Of a stretch of DNA of 62,473 nt, positions 41,920 through 51,870 are shown one piece after another (position 1 is the stretch's first letter; each line of letters begins with the position of its first letter). The notes under the pieces are model-generated. The model ran no database searches and was not told where the DNA came from. It was given only the letters and a program-made list of their open reading frames with translations. Source of the DNA: Paracoccaceae bacterium. GTDB taxonomy: Bacteria; Pseudomonadota; Alphaproteobacteria; Rhodobacterales; Rhodobacteraceae. The stretch covers positions 1 through 62,473 of the forward strand of contig JANSXZ010000023.1 of the NCBI GenBank assembly GCA_024742705.1, read 5' to 3'. The translations under genes and the position numbers were made by a program.

Positions 41920-44900
41920 CTAAAGGATCATCGCGTCGTCGATCAACCCCAGCGCCGTGCCCGCAAGAACCACCGTCGTTCCCTGGTCCGTGAACACCAC
42001 GTCGTTGCCTTCCTGTATCATCTGGGCCCGCGTCTCGGCCGCCGAGGCATAGCCGAAGCCGTCAAAGCGCAGGTTATCCCAGGCTTCGAGATCGAGAACG
42101 CGGTGTGTGCCGCCATCGGCCTGGTCGAAGACAAAGACATCGGACATGCGCCCGCCGACCAGAACGTTCGCGCCGGAACCGCCGTCCAGCACATCGTCGA
42201 TCCCCTGCCCGCGCATCCAGTTCACCAGCGGCGCTGCGGTCGCGTTGATGAATTCGACACTCTGCACGAAGCCTTCCACCACCTGCGCACGCGTGGTTTC
42301 GCCGTCCAGCCGGCCCAGCCATTCGGCCAGCCCGCCCGCATCCGGCGCCCGGTTCAGCACGTTCTGGTAAAGCAGCGTCACGAAGCCGGTGTTGTCAAGC
42401 GCGCCGTAGGTATTCTGGAACTCGGGCGAGCCGGTGAAGCCTTCGATGGCGGCTGGAAACGCCGTGCCCGTACCCAAAAGGCCCATCCACGCGACAAACC
42501 CCGCCAGATCCGGTTCGCGGTTCAGCGTCGCCTGGTACAGCCGGTAGACATCGTCGGACCAGACGCTGTCGGTATGGCTGTCGATCCAGCGCAGCGCATC
42601 GGCGCTTGTGCTGTTCTGAAACTCGGCGCTGTCGGCGAAACCCAGAACCACGTCGGCGCGGGTGGCCTGCGCGGCCAGCTGATCCAGCCAGCCCCGAAGC
42701 CCGTCCGGATCGGATGCGCGGTTCAGGACGTTCTGATAGAGCAGCTCGACAAAGGCCGGATCGTCCAGCGCGCCATAGGTGTTCTGGAACTCGGGCGACG
42801 CGACGAAACCCGCGGCCACCTGCACCGGGGCCGAAACGCCTTCAAGGATCGCCTGGGTCCAGCCGAGGTGCCCGCCGATGTCGGGCTCGCGCGCGAGGGT
42901 CGCCAGATAAAGCCGGTAGACCAGCGCCGGGATGTCCGCGACGGCCGCGACCTTCAGGCCATCGCCATAAAGGAAATCGTCACCCGCGCCTCCGGCCAGA
43001 TCGTCGAACCCGGCCCCGCCGTCCAGCCTGTCGTTTCCGGCGCCGGCAGCGATCCGTTCCGGGCTGTCGGTTCCGGTCAGGCGGTCCTGCTCTTCGGTGC
43101 CGGCGATCGTCTGGCGCGCCGCTACAGCGCCGGTCGCCGCCGAGGTGACGGTTTCGTCCATGCCAAACCCATCGGTATAGGCGACCCGGACAGCTATCGC
43201 GCCGCCTTCATCCGCGGGCGTCAGGCGGTAGGTTGCCCCGGTGGCCCCGCCGATGTCGGTGCCGTCGCGCAGCCACCGGTATGCAAGATCGCCGATGCCG
43301 CCCGCGTCGACGATGCCCGAAACGGCGCGCAGGGTCGCGCCCTCGACCGTGTCGCCCAGGATCTGCACACCGCCCGCCGGCGGGGCGAAATCGCCCGCAG
43401 CCATGGCGCGATCCGAGAATTCAAGCACGTCGATGCCCGAAAGCGTATCGGTGCCCTCGGCCGAAATCACCAGCAGATCGTCACCCGCCAGACGCCGGAC
43501 CGTGACGGTTTCGGACGAGACACCGAACACCACCGTATCGTTTCCGGCGCTGCCGCCGCCAAGCAGATCGTTGCCGCCGCGGCCGGCCAGCCGATCGTCG
43601 CCCGACCCGCCAAACAGGACATCGTCGCTGTCGGTTGCCACGATGTCGGCGCTCTCGAACCCGCTCAGGTCGATGTCGAGACCGTTGGAAACACGCCCGT
43701 CCGAACGCCGCCCGCTGAACCGGATTTCGGCAATGTCTTCCAGGGTGGTTTCCGGATCCGACGGAGCCTGGCCGCTCGCGTCGATCATGCGTATCCGCAC
43801 CACGTCGAAGGTCTCGCTCGATGCGGCGCTGGCATCGATGATCAGCCGGTCATCGCCCGCGCCACCGGCAACCGTGGCTCTGTCCAGCCCGCCGAGGGAC
43901 AGTTCAACCGTGTCGTTGCCGCCGCCCATGTCGATCCGGCTGTGGGTCGCGCCCAAAGGATTGCTCGTGATCGCCCCCGCTTCGTCGCGCAGGTGGTCAT
44001 CGCCGTCGCCAAGACTGATCTGAAGCGACTCAAACGACGAAAACCGCAGCGCACCGTCCTGCGAGCGATGCTCGCCGGTGGCCGCATCATAGCGGATGGC
44101 CGAGGTGAGGCCCGAGAGATCCGCGATCAGCATGTCCGCCCAGGTTCCGCCGTGCCATTCCCCGGCGGTCGTCGCGCCGGTTGCGACGACGTCCTCGCCG
44201 GCGCCGCCATCGATGCTGTCGCGCCCGCCGGCGCCGACCAGAAGGTCATTGCCGCCGTTGCCGATCAGGGTGTCGGAAAGCGCGCCGCCGAACAGCTCGT
44301 CTTTGTCTTGCGTGCCGGAAATGTTCACCCGTTCGAAACCCGACAGTTCGTCAAGCCGGACCAGCCCGTCGAAGAAGATGCCCACCACATCGGCGATCGA
44401 GGCGGTGCCGGGAAGCCTGTCTTCCACGGCCGCCCCGCGCATGTTGACGTTTTCCACCGTCCTCGGATCACCCGGAACCGGCGCCGAGGCATCGAGGATC
44501 AGCAGATCCTCGCCCGCCCCGCCCGACAGCGTCGCGCCGCGCATCCCGCCCAGTGAGATATCGAGCGTGTCGTTGCCGCCGCCCATGTCGATCCTGCCAT
44601 TGGGCGCACCCTGGGTTCCGCCTGGCAGATCGACGATGTGGTCGTCGCCGGATCCGAAGGACGCGACCAGATGTTCGAACCCGGAGAACCGCAGGGATCC
44701 GTCGGATGTGCTGTGCGCGCCGGTTTCCGCATTGTGCAGAATGCCGGCCGTCATCGCCGAAAAATCGGCAAAGAGGAAATCGAGACCGTTGCCGCCGGCC
44801 CAATTGCCGGCGATGGATGTTCCAGCGTCCAGCGTGTCGCTGTCGCTGCCCGCATCCACCAGGGCGATGCCGCCCGATATGGATATGCTGTCGTCGCCTT

Positions 44901-46533
44901 CGCCGGTTTCCACACTGTCCGCGCCGCCGGTGATGTCCACCGTGTCGTCGCCCAGCCCGCCAATCACCGTGTCGCTCCCATCGCCGGGGCGCAGAACGTC
45001 GTCGCCGGCGCCACCGTCCAGCAGGTCGTCGCCGCCATGGCCTGTCAGCGTGTCATCATCGCCGTTGCCGCGCAGGCTGTCCGCAAGCGCACCGCCGAAG
45101 ACACGGTCGTCGCGGTTGCTGCCCGAGAAATTCAGCGCTTCGAATTCGGCCGCGTCGAGAATGTCAAAGGTGGTGTGGAACCATTGCGTGATATCCGTCA
45201 CTTCGGTGGAATCGTTCCGGCCGGCATCATACATCCGAACCCCGGATCGAAGCGCGACATCGGTGTAGTCGATGACCAGGGTGTCGGTGCCGGTGCCACC
45301 GCGCAGCGTCGCTTCGCCATAGGACCATCCACCGGGATCCGGCGCATGAAGCGTGTCATTGCCCGCGCCGCCGCGAACATGCGTCAGGCCGCTGTTGGGC
45401 TTGCCGGCGCCGGGAATGAAGATATCGTCGCCAGACGTAAGAACCAGATCGAAATCCTCGAACCCCGAAAACCGCGTTTCGTTCCAGCTTCCCGCGTTCC
45501 ATGTCGGGCTGGGGGCGCCCGATCGCGCATCGAAGATCACCGGTTGGGACGCCCAGGAAAGATCGGCGACCAGCAGGTCAACCCCTTCGCCGCCGTTCCA
45601 ATGGCCGTATTGGCCGCCGTGCACCGTATCGTCGCCAGAGCCGCCTTGCAGGTCGTTGACGCCCTCGTTGCCCCAGATGATATCGTTTCCCGAGAACCCG
45701 TCGATGACATCGTCGCCCGAACCGCCGGGGATGCTGTCGTTGCCGGTCGTGCCGCGCAGATCGAGCGCTTCGATCCTCCGCAGTTTCATGTCACCCGTGA
45801 CCGGAACACCAAAGGTGCTGTTGCCGCTCGCGTCCGTCACTTCCAGCAACGCGCCGCCAAGACCAGCTTCCAGATGCGTCAGAACCGACCGATCGGGACC
45901 GATGAAAGACAGAAAGCGCAAAGACACCTCGTGAGGCGCGGCCGCCTGCCCCGGGTCGGGGTTGAACCCGTCGAACAGCGACCAGTCGATGATCAGCCTG
46001 TCCTGGCCGGCCAGCTCGGCGTCAGCGATCAGATCGCCTTCGAAGCGCGCGCCGTCGTAGAAGTTGCCCAATTCCCTGCGCCCGATGAACCCGCCGAAAA
46101 ACAGGTCGCTTCCGGCATCGCCGATGTTGGCAGCACCCGGCCGGGAGCCGAAGATGATATCGGCCTGCGGCGTTCCCGCGGTGCCGCCCGCGCCTGCTCC
46201 GTCTCCATCGAACACGCCCCCCAGCGGTTCGGCCCGCGCCTCGAGATCGGCATAGGCCACCCGCAAGATCCTCTCGGCGGTGCCTTCGGCGAATTCGACG
46301 AATTCAACATCGTCCGAAACAAAGACAACCTCGAGGTTCGTGGGCCCCGACCGGAACCGCAGGCCCCCGTCGACGGTTTCCCACAGGGCGTGGCTGCGTT
46401 GGAAGGGCAGAACAGCAACATCCGTGCCCGCGCCTCCGTGGATGCTGTCGTTGCCGCCCATGCCCACGATCGTATCGTCACTCGCCGTGCCATCGATGCG
46501 TTCGCTGTTCTCTGTTCCGTTCACAATGGCCAT
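41920..46533 (-). CDS. Large RTX-type calcium-binding protein with DUF4214 repeats
   Basis: A 1537-residue acidic protein with no signal peptide. It opens with an RTX-like block (MAIVNGTENSERIDGTASDDTIVGMGGNDSIHGG). Further GGxGxDxxx blocks lie near residues 270-305, 475-555, 745-785, 965-1010 and 1165-1190, alternating with beta-rich segments. Two tandem pairs of DUF4214-type units (about 1195-1440) follow, then a C-terminal tail (DVFVFDQADGGTHRVLDLEAWD to DDAMIL), the likely type I secretion region. The last 350 residues closely match the protein at 25652-28453. It is probably secreted, Ca-stabilised and involved in surface adhesion or the matrix, though this is inferred from family. Confidence 0.9.
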   Translation of the reverse strand: MAIVNGTENSERIDGTASDDTIVGMGGNDSIHGGAGTDVAVLPFQRSHALWETVDGGLRFRSGPTNLEVVFVSDDVEFVEFAEGTAERILRVAYADLEARAEPLGGVFDGDGAGAGGTAGTPQADIIFGSRPGAANIGDAGSDLFFGGFIGRRELGNFYDGARFEGDLIADAELAGQDRLIIDWSLFDGFNPDPGQAAAPHEVSLRFLSFIGPDRSVLTHLEAGLGGALLEVTDASGNSTFGVPVTGDMKLRRIEALDLRGTTGNDSIPGGSGDDVIDGFSGNDIIWGNEGVNDLQGGSGDDTVHGGQYGHWNGGEGVDLLVADLSWASQPVIFDARSGAPSPTWNAGSWNETRFSGFEDFDLVLTSGDDIFIPGAGKPNSGLTHVRGGAGNDTLHAPDPGGWSYGEATLRGGTGTDTLVIDYTDVALRSGVRMYDAGRNDSTEVTDITQWFHTTFDILDAAEFEALNFSGSNRDDRVFGGALADSLRGNGDDDTLTGHGGDDLLDGGAGDDVLRPGDGSDTVIGGLGDDTVDITGGADSVETGEGDDSISISGGIALVDAGSDSDTLDAGTSIAGNWAGGNGLDFLFADFSAMTAGILHNAETGAHSTSDGSLRFSGFEHLVASFGSGDDHIVDLPGGTQGAPNGRIDMGGGNDTLDISLGGMRGATLSGGAGEDLLILDASAPVPGDPRTVENVNMRGAAVEDRLPGTASIADVVGIFFDGLVRLDELSGFERVNISGTQDKDELFGGALSDTLIGNGGNDLLVGAGGRDSIDGGAGEDVVATGATTAGEWHGGTWADMLIADLSGLTSAIRYDAATGEHRSQDGALRFSSFESLQISLGDGDDHLRDEAGAITSNPLGATHSRIDMGGGNDTVELSLGGLDRATVAGGAGDDRLIIDASAASSETFDVVRIRMIDASGQAPSDPETTLEDIAEIRFSGRRSDGRVSNGLDIDLSGFESADIVATDSDDVLFGGSGDDRLAGRGGNDLLGGGSAGNDTVVFGVSSETVTVRRLAGDDLLVISAEGTDTLSGIDVLEFSDRAMAAGDFAPPAGGVQILGDTVEGATLRAVSGIVDAGGIGDLAYRWLRDGTDIGGATGATYRLTPADEGGAIAVRVAYTDGFGMDETVTSAATGAVAARQTIAGTEEQDRLTGTDSPERIAAGAGNDRLDGGAGFDDLAGGAGDDFLYGDGLKVAAVADIPALVYRLYLATLAREPDIGGHLGWTQAILEGVSAPVQVAAGFVASPEFQNTYGALDDPAFVELLYQNVLNRASDPDGLRGWLDQLAAQATRADVVLGFADSAEFQNSTSADALRWIDSHTDSVWSDDVYRLYQATLNREPDLAGFVAWMGLLGTGTAFPAAIEGFTGSPEFQNTYGALDNTGFVTLLYQNVLNRAPDAGGLAEWLGRLDGETTRAQVVEGFVQSVEFINATAAPLVNWMRGQGIDDVLDGGSGANVLVGGRMSDVFVFDQADGGTHRVLDLEAWDNLRFDGFGYASAAETRAQMIQEGNDVVFTDQGTTVVLAGTALGLIDDAMIL

Positions 46534-46733
46534 GGTTGCGGGCTTCCTTCGCGCAATTCAAAACATCTGGCTGCAACCGAAAAACCCTGAACCCACACAC
46601 CCGCAAGGAATGCAGCCCATCAAAAAGCTGCCCCATTTCGGCCAGCCTTTCAAGCGACCTGCGCGCGGCGCCATGGGCGCCTACCGGCCTGATACCGGCT
46701 GCCCCGGCGCCGGCAACGCCGCGATTGCCCCGG

Positions 46734-47618
46734 TCAGCCGCCGATGAAATCCGCGCGCCGCTCCAGCAGGCTTTCATAAAGAAAGTCCACGAACAGCCGA
46801 ACCCGCCGCACCCGGCGCAGATCGCCATGCATCAGCACCCAGGTCGAACGGCTCTGATCGAGCGCGGTGCCCGGCACCCGCTGCAACTCGGGAAAGACGC
46901 TTTGAACCCAGGCCGCCAGAAACGTCATGCCGGCCCCGGCGCGCGCCAGATGCATATGCATCGCCGGATCCGGTATCGCATGACGCACCGTGGCACGCGG
47001 AAACGGCGAGGCTTCAATCATGTCCTGCAACTCCGGCACCGCACCATAGCCCAGCCACGTCAGCCCCTCGCCGCGCGGCCCGGCATCGTGCAGGTGGCGA
47101 TCAATGTAGCCGCGCGCGGCAAAGACCCCCAGCGACAAGGCAAACAGCTTGCGGCCCACGGCGTCGCCGGTCAGCGCGCGGACATGGCGGATTGAAACAT
47201 CGGTTTCCAGTTTTTCAATGGAATCAATGTTATAGGAAAGGTTCATGTCGATGTGGATATCGGGGTACAGCGACAGGAATTCGCCCAGAACCGGCGCCAC
47301 AAGAAAATGCGCCGTCATCGGGTCCACCGACAGGCGGATACGGCCCGCCGCCTCGCCATCGAGCCCGCGCACCGCATTGAAACCTTGCCGCAGGGCGGTT
47401 TCCGCCTCGAGCGCCTGCGGCAACAGCTTGCGCCCCGCAGCCGAAAGCCTGAGCCCGCCGGCGCTGCGCCGGAACAGTTGCACGCCCAGTTGCGCCTCGA
47501 GCCCCTCGATCTGCCGGCGCACGGTTGCGTGGGTGCCGTCCAGCTGTTCCGCGGCACCGCGCAGCGATCCCGCCCGCGCAACGGCCAGAAAGGCCGGAAG
47601 AGATTTCCAATCCACCAT
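46734..47618 (-). CDS. LysR-family transcriptional regulator
   Basis: A 294-residue regulator with an N-terminal HTH (residues 5-62; LPAFLAVARAGSLRGAAEQLDGTHATVRRQIEGLEAQLGVQLFRRS) and a LysR substrate-binding domain. It is divergent from the quinone-oxidoreductase-like gene across 97 bp, the classical arrangement for a LysR regulator and its target. The inverted repeat at 47627-47652 is a candidate binding site. Confidence 0.92.
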   Translation of the reverse strand: MVDWKSLPAFLAVARAGSLRGAAEQLDGTHATVRRQIEGLEAQLGVQLFRRSAGGLRLSAAGRKLLPQALEAETALRQGFNAVRGLDGEAAGRIRLSVDPMTAHFLVAPVLGEFLSLYPDIHIDMNLSYNIDSIEKLETDVSIRHVRALTGDAVGRKLFALSLGVFAARGYIDRHLHDAGPRGEGLTWLGYGAVPELQDMIEASPFPRATVRHAIPDPAMHMHLARAGAGMTFLAAWVQSVFPELQRVPGTALDQSRSTWVLMHGDLRRVRRVRLFVDFLYESLLERRADFIGG

Positions 47619-47626
47619 GCGGAACG

Positions 47627-47652
47627 ATTATGAACCATGCTGGTGTGATAAT
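47627..47652. promoter_or_regulatory. Candidate LysR binding site
   Basis: ATTAT (47627-47631) and ATAAT (47648-47652) are inverted arms separated by 16 bases, beginning 9 bp upstream of the lysR start in the divergent promoter region. LysR boxes are commonly interrupted AT-rich dyads; the fit is only suggestive. Confidence 0.35.
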
Positions 47653-47715
47653 GGCAATATGCGGCGCACATTCAGACCGCTAGATCCCGGGAAACCCAAC
47701 CCGAAGGAGAACGCC

Positions 47716-48696
47716 ATGATTGCAACATTCAACGCCTGGAGCATCGGCCGCTACGGCGCACCAGAAGTTCTGGGGCCGGTGACCCGCCCGCTTCCAACCC
47801 CCGGCCGCAATGAAATCGTGATCCGCATCCGTGCTTCGGCCGTCACCCGTGCCGACGGGATGATGCGGGCCGGTCAGCCCCGCTTTGCGCGGCTTTTCCT
47901 TGGCCTGCGCCGCCCGCGCCGGAACCTGTCGGGCACCGGGCTTTCCGGCGAGGTGATCGCGACGGGCGCAGATGTCACGCGCTTTGCCGTGGGCGACGCC
48001 GTTTTCGGCGAGGCCGGGATGAACTTTGGCGCAAATGCCAGCCATATCTGTCTGGACGAATCCGGCGTGCTGATGAAGAAACCCGCGGCGCTGTCGCATG
48101 AGGACGCGGCGGTGATGTGCGACGGACCGCTGACCTCGTACCACTTCCTGCATCGGCTTGCGCAGCTGCGGCCGGGCCAAACCGTGCTGATCCTCGGCGG
48201 CTCGGGCAGCCTGGGAACCGCGGCCGTGCAGATCGCCGCCGCCGCCGGCGCCCATGTCACCGCCACCAGCAGCACCGGCAATACGCGCCTGGTCTCTGCG
48301 CTGGGGGCCGCGCGGACCATCGATTACACCCGCGAGGATTTCACAATGCAGCCAGACCGTTACGACGTGATCTTCGACACGCTCGGGGTCAGTTCCTTTG
48401 CGGCGGCGCGGGCGCGGCTGACAGATCGCGGGCGCTACATCTGCCCCGTGCTGACGCTGCCGCTTCTGGGTGCGATGCTGAAGACCCGGCTGACCGGTGG
48501 ACGCCGCGCCCTGTTCACCGCCGCCGGCCTGCAGCCCCCCGAGATCCTGCGCGCCCATCTCGAACGGCTTCTGGCAATGGCCCAGGCCGGCACGCTTTCG
48601 GTCGTTCTCGACCGGGTGTATCCGCTGGCCGATCTGATCGAGGCGCACCGCCACATGGAGACGGGGCACAAGCGCGGAAACGTGGTTGTCGTTTGA
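47716..48696 (+). CDS. Zinc-independent MDR oxidoreductase (NADPH:quinone reductase-like)
   Basis: A 326-residue medium-chain dehydrogenase/reductase with the GroES-like N-domain ([15 protein letters not shown], [21 protein letters not shown]) and Rossmann motif [21 protein letters not shown]. Zinc-ligand cysteines and histidines are not evident, as in quinone oxidoreductases. The C-terminal [26 protein letters not shown] is typical of the group. The ATG at 47716 follows GAAGGAGA; the open frame upstream runs through the lysR gene and is rejected. It is probably controlled by the adjacent LysR protein and followed 55 bp later by an SDR gene. Confidence 0.88.
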   Translation: MIATFNAWSIGRYGAPEVLGPVTRPLPTPGRNEIVIRIRASAVTRADGMMRAGQPRFARLFLGLRRPRRNLSGTGLSGEVIATGADVTRFAVGDAVFGEAGMNFGANASHICLDESGVLMKKPAALSHEDAAVMCDGPLTSYHFLHRLAQLRPGQTVLILGGSGSLGTAAVQIAAAAGAHVTATSSTGNTRLVSALGAARTIDYTREDFTMQPDRYDVIFDTLGVSSFAAARARLTDRGRYICPVLTLPLLGAMLKTRLTGGRRALFTAAGLQPPEILRAHLERLLAMAQAGTLSVVLDRVYPLADLIEAHRHMETGHKRGNVVVV

Positions 48697-48751
48697 CAGC
48701 CGCATCCACGGAATGGATTTCTTGGGAAACCGGGAAGAAAGGAAGCAATCC

Positions 48752-49537
48752 ATGGGACGTCTTGACCGAAAGACCTGCATTGTCACCGGCGCGGGACGCG
48801 GCATCGGAGCGGCCATCGCCCGCGCCTTCGCCGCAGCCGGCGCAACCGTCGTCGCGACCGACAAGGTGGCGGACCGTGCAGCACAGGTCGCGGCGGAAAC
48901 CGGCGGGCGGCACATGCGCCTCGACGTGGCATCCGAAGCCGACTGGGCCGCGCTTGCCGAGGCATGGCCCACCTGCGATGCGCTGGTGAACAACGCCGGC
49001 ATCACCGGTTTCGAAGGGGCAATGCGCCCGCACGATCCCGAACACGCCACGCTGGCCGATTGGCGGGCGGTGCATGCGGTGAACCTGGACGGTACCTTCC
49101 TGGGCTGTCGCTATGCCATCGGCGCGATGCGCGCCGGCGGGGCGGGATCGATCATCAACATCTCGTCACGTTCGGGTCTGGTGGGCATCCCGGCGGCGGC
49201 GGCCTATGCGTCATCGAAGGCGGCGGTGCGCAATCACACCAAGTCTGTCGCGCTGTACTGCGCCGAACAGGGGCTGAACATCCGCTGCAATTCGATCCAC
49301 CCGGCCGCCATCCTTACCCCCATGTGGGAGCCGATGCTGGGCGACGGGCCAGACCGCGCGGCGCGCATGGCGGCCTTTGTCGCCGATACGCCGATGCGCC
49401 GCTTTGGCACCCCCGATGAGGTCGCCGCCATCGCGCTGCTGCTCGCTTCGGACGAGGCCGCCTACATGACCGGGGCGGAACTGACAATCGATGGCGGGCT
49501 TCTCGCCGGATCCGCCGCGACACCGAAAACCGGCTGA
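48752..49537 (+). CDS. SDR family oxidoreductase
   Basis: A 261-residue SDR with TGAGRGIG, Asp at the beta-2 end (ATDKVAD), NNAG, Ser in NISSRSG, and YASSK; C-terminus [18 protein letters not shown] 48752 has AAAGGAAG upstream; an in-frame ATG at 48686 would overlap the preceding gene. It is probably in one transcript with the quinone-reductase-like gene. Confidence 0.87.
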   Translation: MGRLDRKTCIVTGAGRGIGAAIARAFAAAGATVVATDKVADRAAQVAAETGGRHMRLDVASEADWAALAEAWPTCDALVNNAGITGFEGAMRPHDPEHATLADWRAVHAVNLDGTFLGCRYAIGAMRAGGAGSIINISSRSGLVGIPAAAAYASSKAAVRNHTKSVALYCAEQGLNIRCNSIHPAAILTPMWEPMLGDGPDRAARMAAFVADTPMRRFGTPDEVAAIALLLASDEAAYMTGAELTIDGGLLAGSAATPKTG

Positions 49538-49606
49538 GCGCGAGGGCTCGCCGCAGCGCGGGGATTGTCTGGCCGGCCAGGACGCGACGGCAGCCTTTGC
49601 GCCGTG

Positions 49607-51112
49607 CTAGCCGGTCCTTGCCGGTTGGCTGGCGCGGCTGTCCTCGCCCGCATACTCACGCAGGGCCGCTTCGCAACCCTCGGCCCAGATCAAGGCCAGC
49701 GATGCCTCGAAGGCGCGGGCGAAAGGCGGGCTGTCGATCAGGTCGCCATAGAGATGCGTCTGTTCGAGCCAGGCCAGGGGCCGGCTGCGTGCCAGGTTCG
49801 CGACGGCGGTCAGGTCGTCCCACGACTGATCGTTGGGCGCTATCTCGGTGCCGTCCTCGCGCCGGCCCGCGCACATCCGCGCCCAGAGCGCCTCGACCAG
49901 CGCAAGCCCGGCGACCGACCCGCCCGCCGCCAGCTGATCGCGCAGGATCGGCAGCACGAAGCCGGTGTGCCGGGCCGAACCGTCGAACGCCACACGGCGC
50001 GTGGTATCGACGATGCGGGGGTTGGCAAAGCGCGTTTCGATTAGCGTCAGGTAGGCCTGCGGCGTCATGCCCGGCACGGCACCGACGGTTCCAATGATCT
50101 CCTCGCGCTGCACCTTGCGGAACATCGCGGCGACAAGCGGATGCGACAAACACCCCGAAATCGTTTCGATTCCAAGGGTTTCACCGACATTTGCCAGAAC
50201 CTGATGGCCGGCGTTCAGGATGCGGATCTTCATCGTCTCATAGGCGTGAACATCGTTGGAAAAGGTGACACCCACCTTCCCCAGATCAGGACGGCCGGCA
50301 CAGAACGTATCCTCGACAACCCATTGCCGATAGGGTTCATGCGTGACGGGCGCCGCGTCGTCTATGCCGAAGCCCCGCGCAAGCGCCCGCTCCTGCGGCC
50401 CGGTGGCCGGCGCGATGCAATCGACCATCGAATTGGGAAATGTCGCATTGGCGGCGATCCAGTCCGCGAACGCGGGGTCGGACAGCCGCGCCAGCGATAC
50501 CACCGCCTGTTGCAAGAGCGTGCCATTGCCCTGAAGATTGTCGCAGCTCAGCCCGGTGAAGGGCCCGTGCCCCGCCGCGCGGCGCAGGCGCAGGGCGGCG
50601 ACGATGGCGCCGAAGGCCGTGCGCGGGCTGTCGGGATGTGCCGCATCGTGGCGGATGTCGGGATGGGATGCGTCGAACCGCTTGGTGACCGGATCGAAGA
50701 AGTAACCGCTTTCGGTAACGGTCAGCGAAACGATGCGGATGCGCGGATCGGCCATCGCCGCGATCAGCGGGCCGTGCCCCTCTTCCACCGGCAGATAATC
50801 GATCATCGTGCCGACGATCTCGGCACCCACGGCATCGGGATCGAGTTCGATCAACGTGGTCAGGCAATCCTGGCGCAACAGTTTCTCGCGCATGTCGGCG
50901 TCATAGGGGCGGACGCCCGCGCCCAGGATCGCCCAGTCGCGCGCGCTGCCCGCCTGCATCAGCCGGTGCAGATACCACGCCTGGTGGGCGCGGTGAAAAT
51001 TGCCGACGCCGATGTGCACGATGCCCGGCGTCAGCGCCGAACGATCGTATTGCGGGCGCGCGATTTCCAGCTTGCTCAGGGTTTCGTTCGACAATGCGAT
51101 CAACTCATCCAT
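49607..51112 (-). CDS. mtlK: Mannitol 2-dehydrogenase (long-chain polyol dehydrogenase)
   Basis: A 501-residue NAD-dependent long-chain dehydrogenase that oxidises D-mannitol (and often D-arabitol) to the ketose, yielding D-fructose. Signatures are GIVHIGVGNFHRAHQAWYL near residue 30, TVTESGYFFD, SCDNLQGNG, and the catalytic Lys-Asn-His motif in KIRILNAGHQVLANVG. Length matches the family. Its start overlaps the 3' end of smoS by 13 bp, and it is the last gene of the smo operon. Confidence 0.93.
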   Translation of the reverse strand: MDELIALSNETLSKLEIARPQYDRSALTPGIVHIGVGNFHRAHQAWYLHRLMQAGSARDWAILGAGVRPYDADMREKLLRQDCLTTLIELDPDAVGAEIVGTMIDYLPVEEGHGPLIAAMADPRIRIVSLTVTESGYFFDPVTKRFDASHPDIRHDAAHPDSPRTAFGAIVAALRLRRAAGHGPFTGLSCDNLQGNGTLLQQAVVSLARLSDPAFADWIAANATFPNSMVDCIAPATGPQERALARGFGIDDAAPVTHEPYRQWVVEDTFCAGRPDLGKVGVTFSNDVHAYETMKIRILNAGHQVLANVGETLGIETISGCLSHPLVAAMFRKVQREEIIGTVGAVPGMTPQAYLTLIETRFANPRIVDTTRRVAFDGSARHTGFVLPILRDQLAAGGSVAGLALVEALWARMCAGRREDGTEIAPNDQSWDDLTAVANLARSRPLAWLEQTHLYGDLIDSPPFARAFEASLALIWAEGCEAALREYAGEDSRASQPARTG

Positions 51113-51870
51113 TGGCCACCGTCCACATTATAGGTTTGCGCGACAACATAGTCGCTTTCCGAACTGGCCAGAAAGATCGCCATCCCGGTCAGGTCTTCGG
51201 CCACGCCCATCCGGCCGAAGGGGACGGCCGCGCTGACTTCGCGCTTCTTCTGGCCCGGCGCCTTGCCTTCGTACCTGGCAAAGAAGGCATCGACACCATC
51301 CCAGTGTTCGCCGTCGACCACGCCGGGCGAGATCGCGTTCACGTTGATGCCGTGGCCGATCAGGTTCAGCCCGGCGGATTGGGTCAGGCTGATTACCGCC
51401 GCCTTCGAGGCACAATAGACCGCCACCAGCGGCTCGCCCCGGCGCCCGGCCTGGCTGGCCATGTTTATGATCTTGCCCCTGATGCCTCTTTCGATCATGT
51501 GGCGCGCCACGGCCTGCATCGTGAAGAGCGTGCCCGCCACGTTCACATCGAAAACACGCGCATAGTCCTGACGCGCGATATCGACAACCGGAGCCGCCGA
51601 GAAGATCGCGGCATTGTTCACCAGGATGTCGATCTGCCCCAGATGCGCCACCGCTTTGGCCAACGCCGCGTCGATGCTGGCCTGGTCGGTCACATCCATC
51701 GCCACGCCGATTGCCGCATCGCCGAGGGCGGCGGCGCTTTGCCGCGCGCTTTCGGCATCGATGTCGGCCACCGCGACGCGCGCGCCCTCGGCGACATAGG
51801 CCGCCGCAAAGACGCGCCCGATACCGCGGCCGGCACCCGTGATCAGCGCTGTCTTACCCGCCAGCCGCAT
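51100..51870 (-). CDS. smoS: Sorbitol dehydrogenase, SDR type (L-iditol 2-dehydrogenase)
   Basis: A 256-residue SDR that oxidises D-glucitol (sorbitol) to D-fructose with NAD. It has TGAGRGIG, Asp at the beta-2 end (ADIDAES), NNAA in place of NNAG, Ser in NMASQAG, and YCASK. The segment ISPGVVDGEHWDGVDAFFARYEGKAPGQKKREVSAAVPFGRMG is characteristic of Rhodobacter SmoS-type enzymes. Its start overlaps the smoK stop by one base (TGATG), and the gene overlaps mtlK downstream. Position in a polyol ABC operon strongly supports the assignment. Confidence 0.92.
   Translation of the reverse strand: MRLAGKTALITGAGRGIGRVFAAAYVAEGARVAVADIDAESARQSAAALGDAAIGVAMDVTDQASIDAALAKAVAHLGQIDILVNNAAIFSAAPVVDIARQDYARVFDVNVAGTLFTMQAVARHMIERGIRGKIINMASQAGRRGEPLVAVYCASKAAVISLTQSAGLNLIGHGINVNAISPGVVDGEHWDGVDAFFARYEGKAPGQKKREVSAAVPFGRMGVAEDLTGMAIFLASSESDYVVAQTYNVDGGQWMS

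Noticed and set aside
42103..44556. 817-codon open frame on the plus strand opposite the large RTX gene
   Set aside because: Antisense shadow of repetitive RTX codons. The minus-strand product has clear GGxGxD repeats and DUF4214 units.
49569..49580. CTGGCCGGCCAG palindrome downstream of the SDR gene
   Set aside because: A 12-base GC palindrome is expected by chance in DNA of this composition; it has no T-run and no second copy near a promoter.
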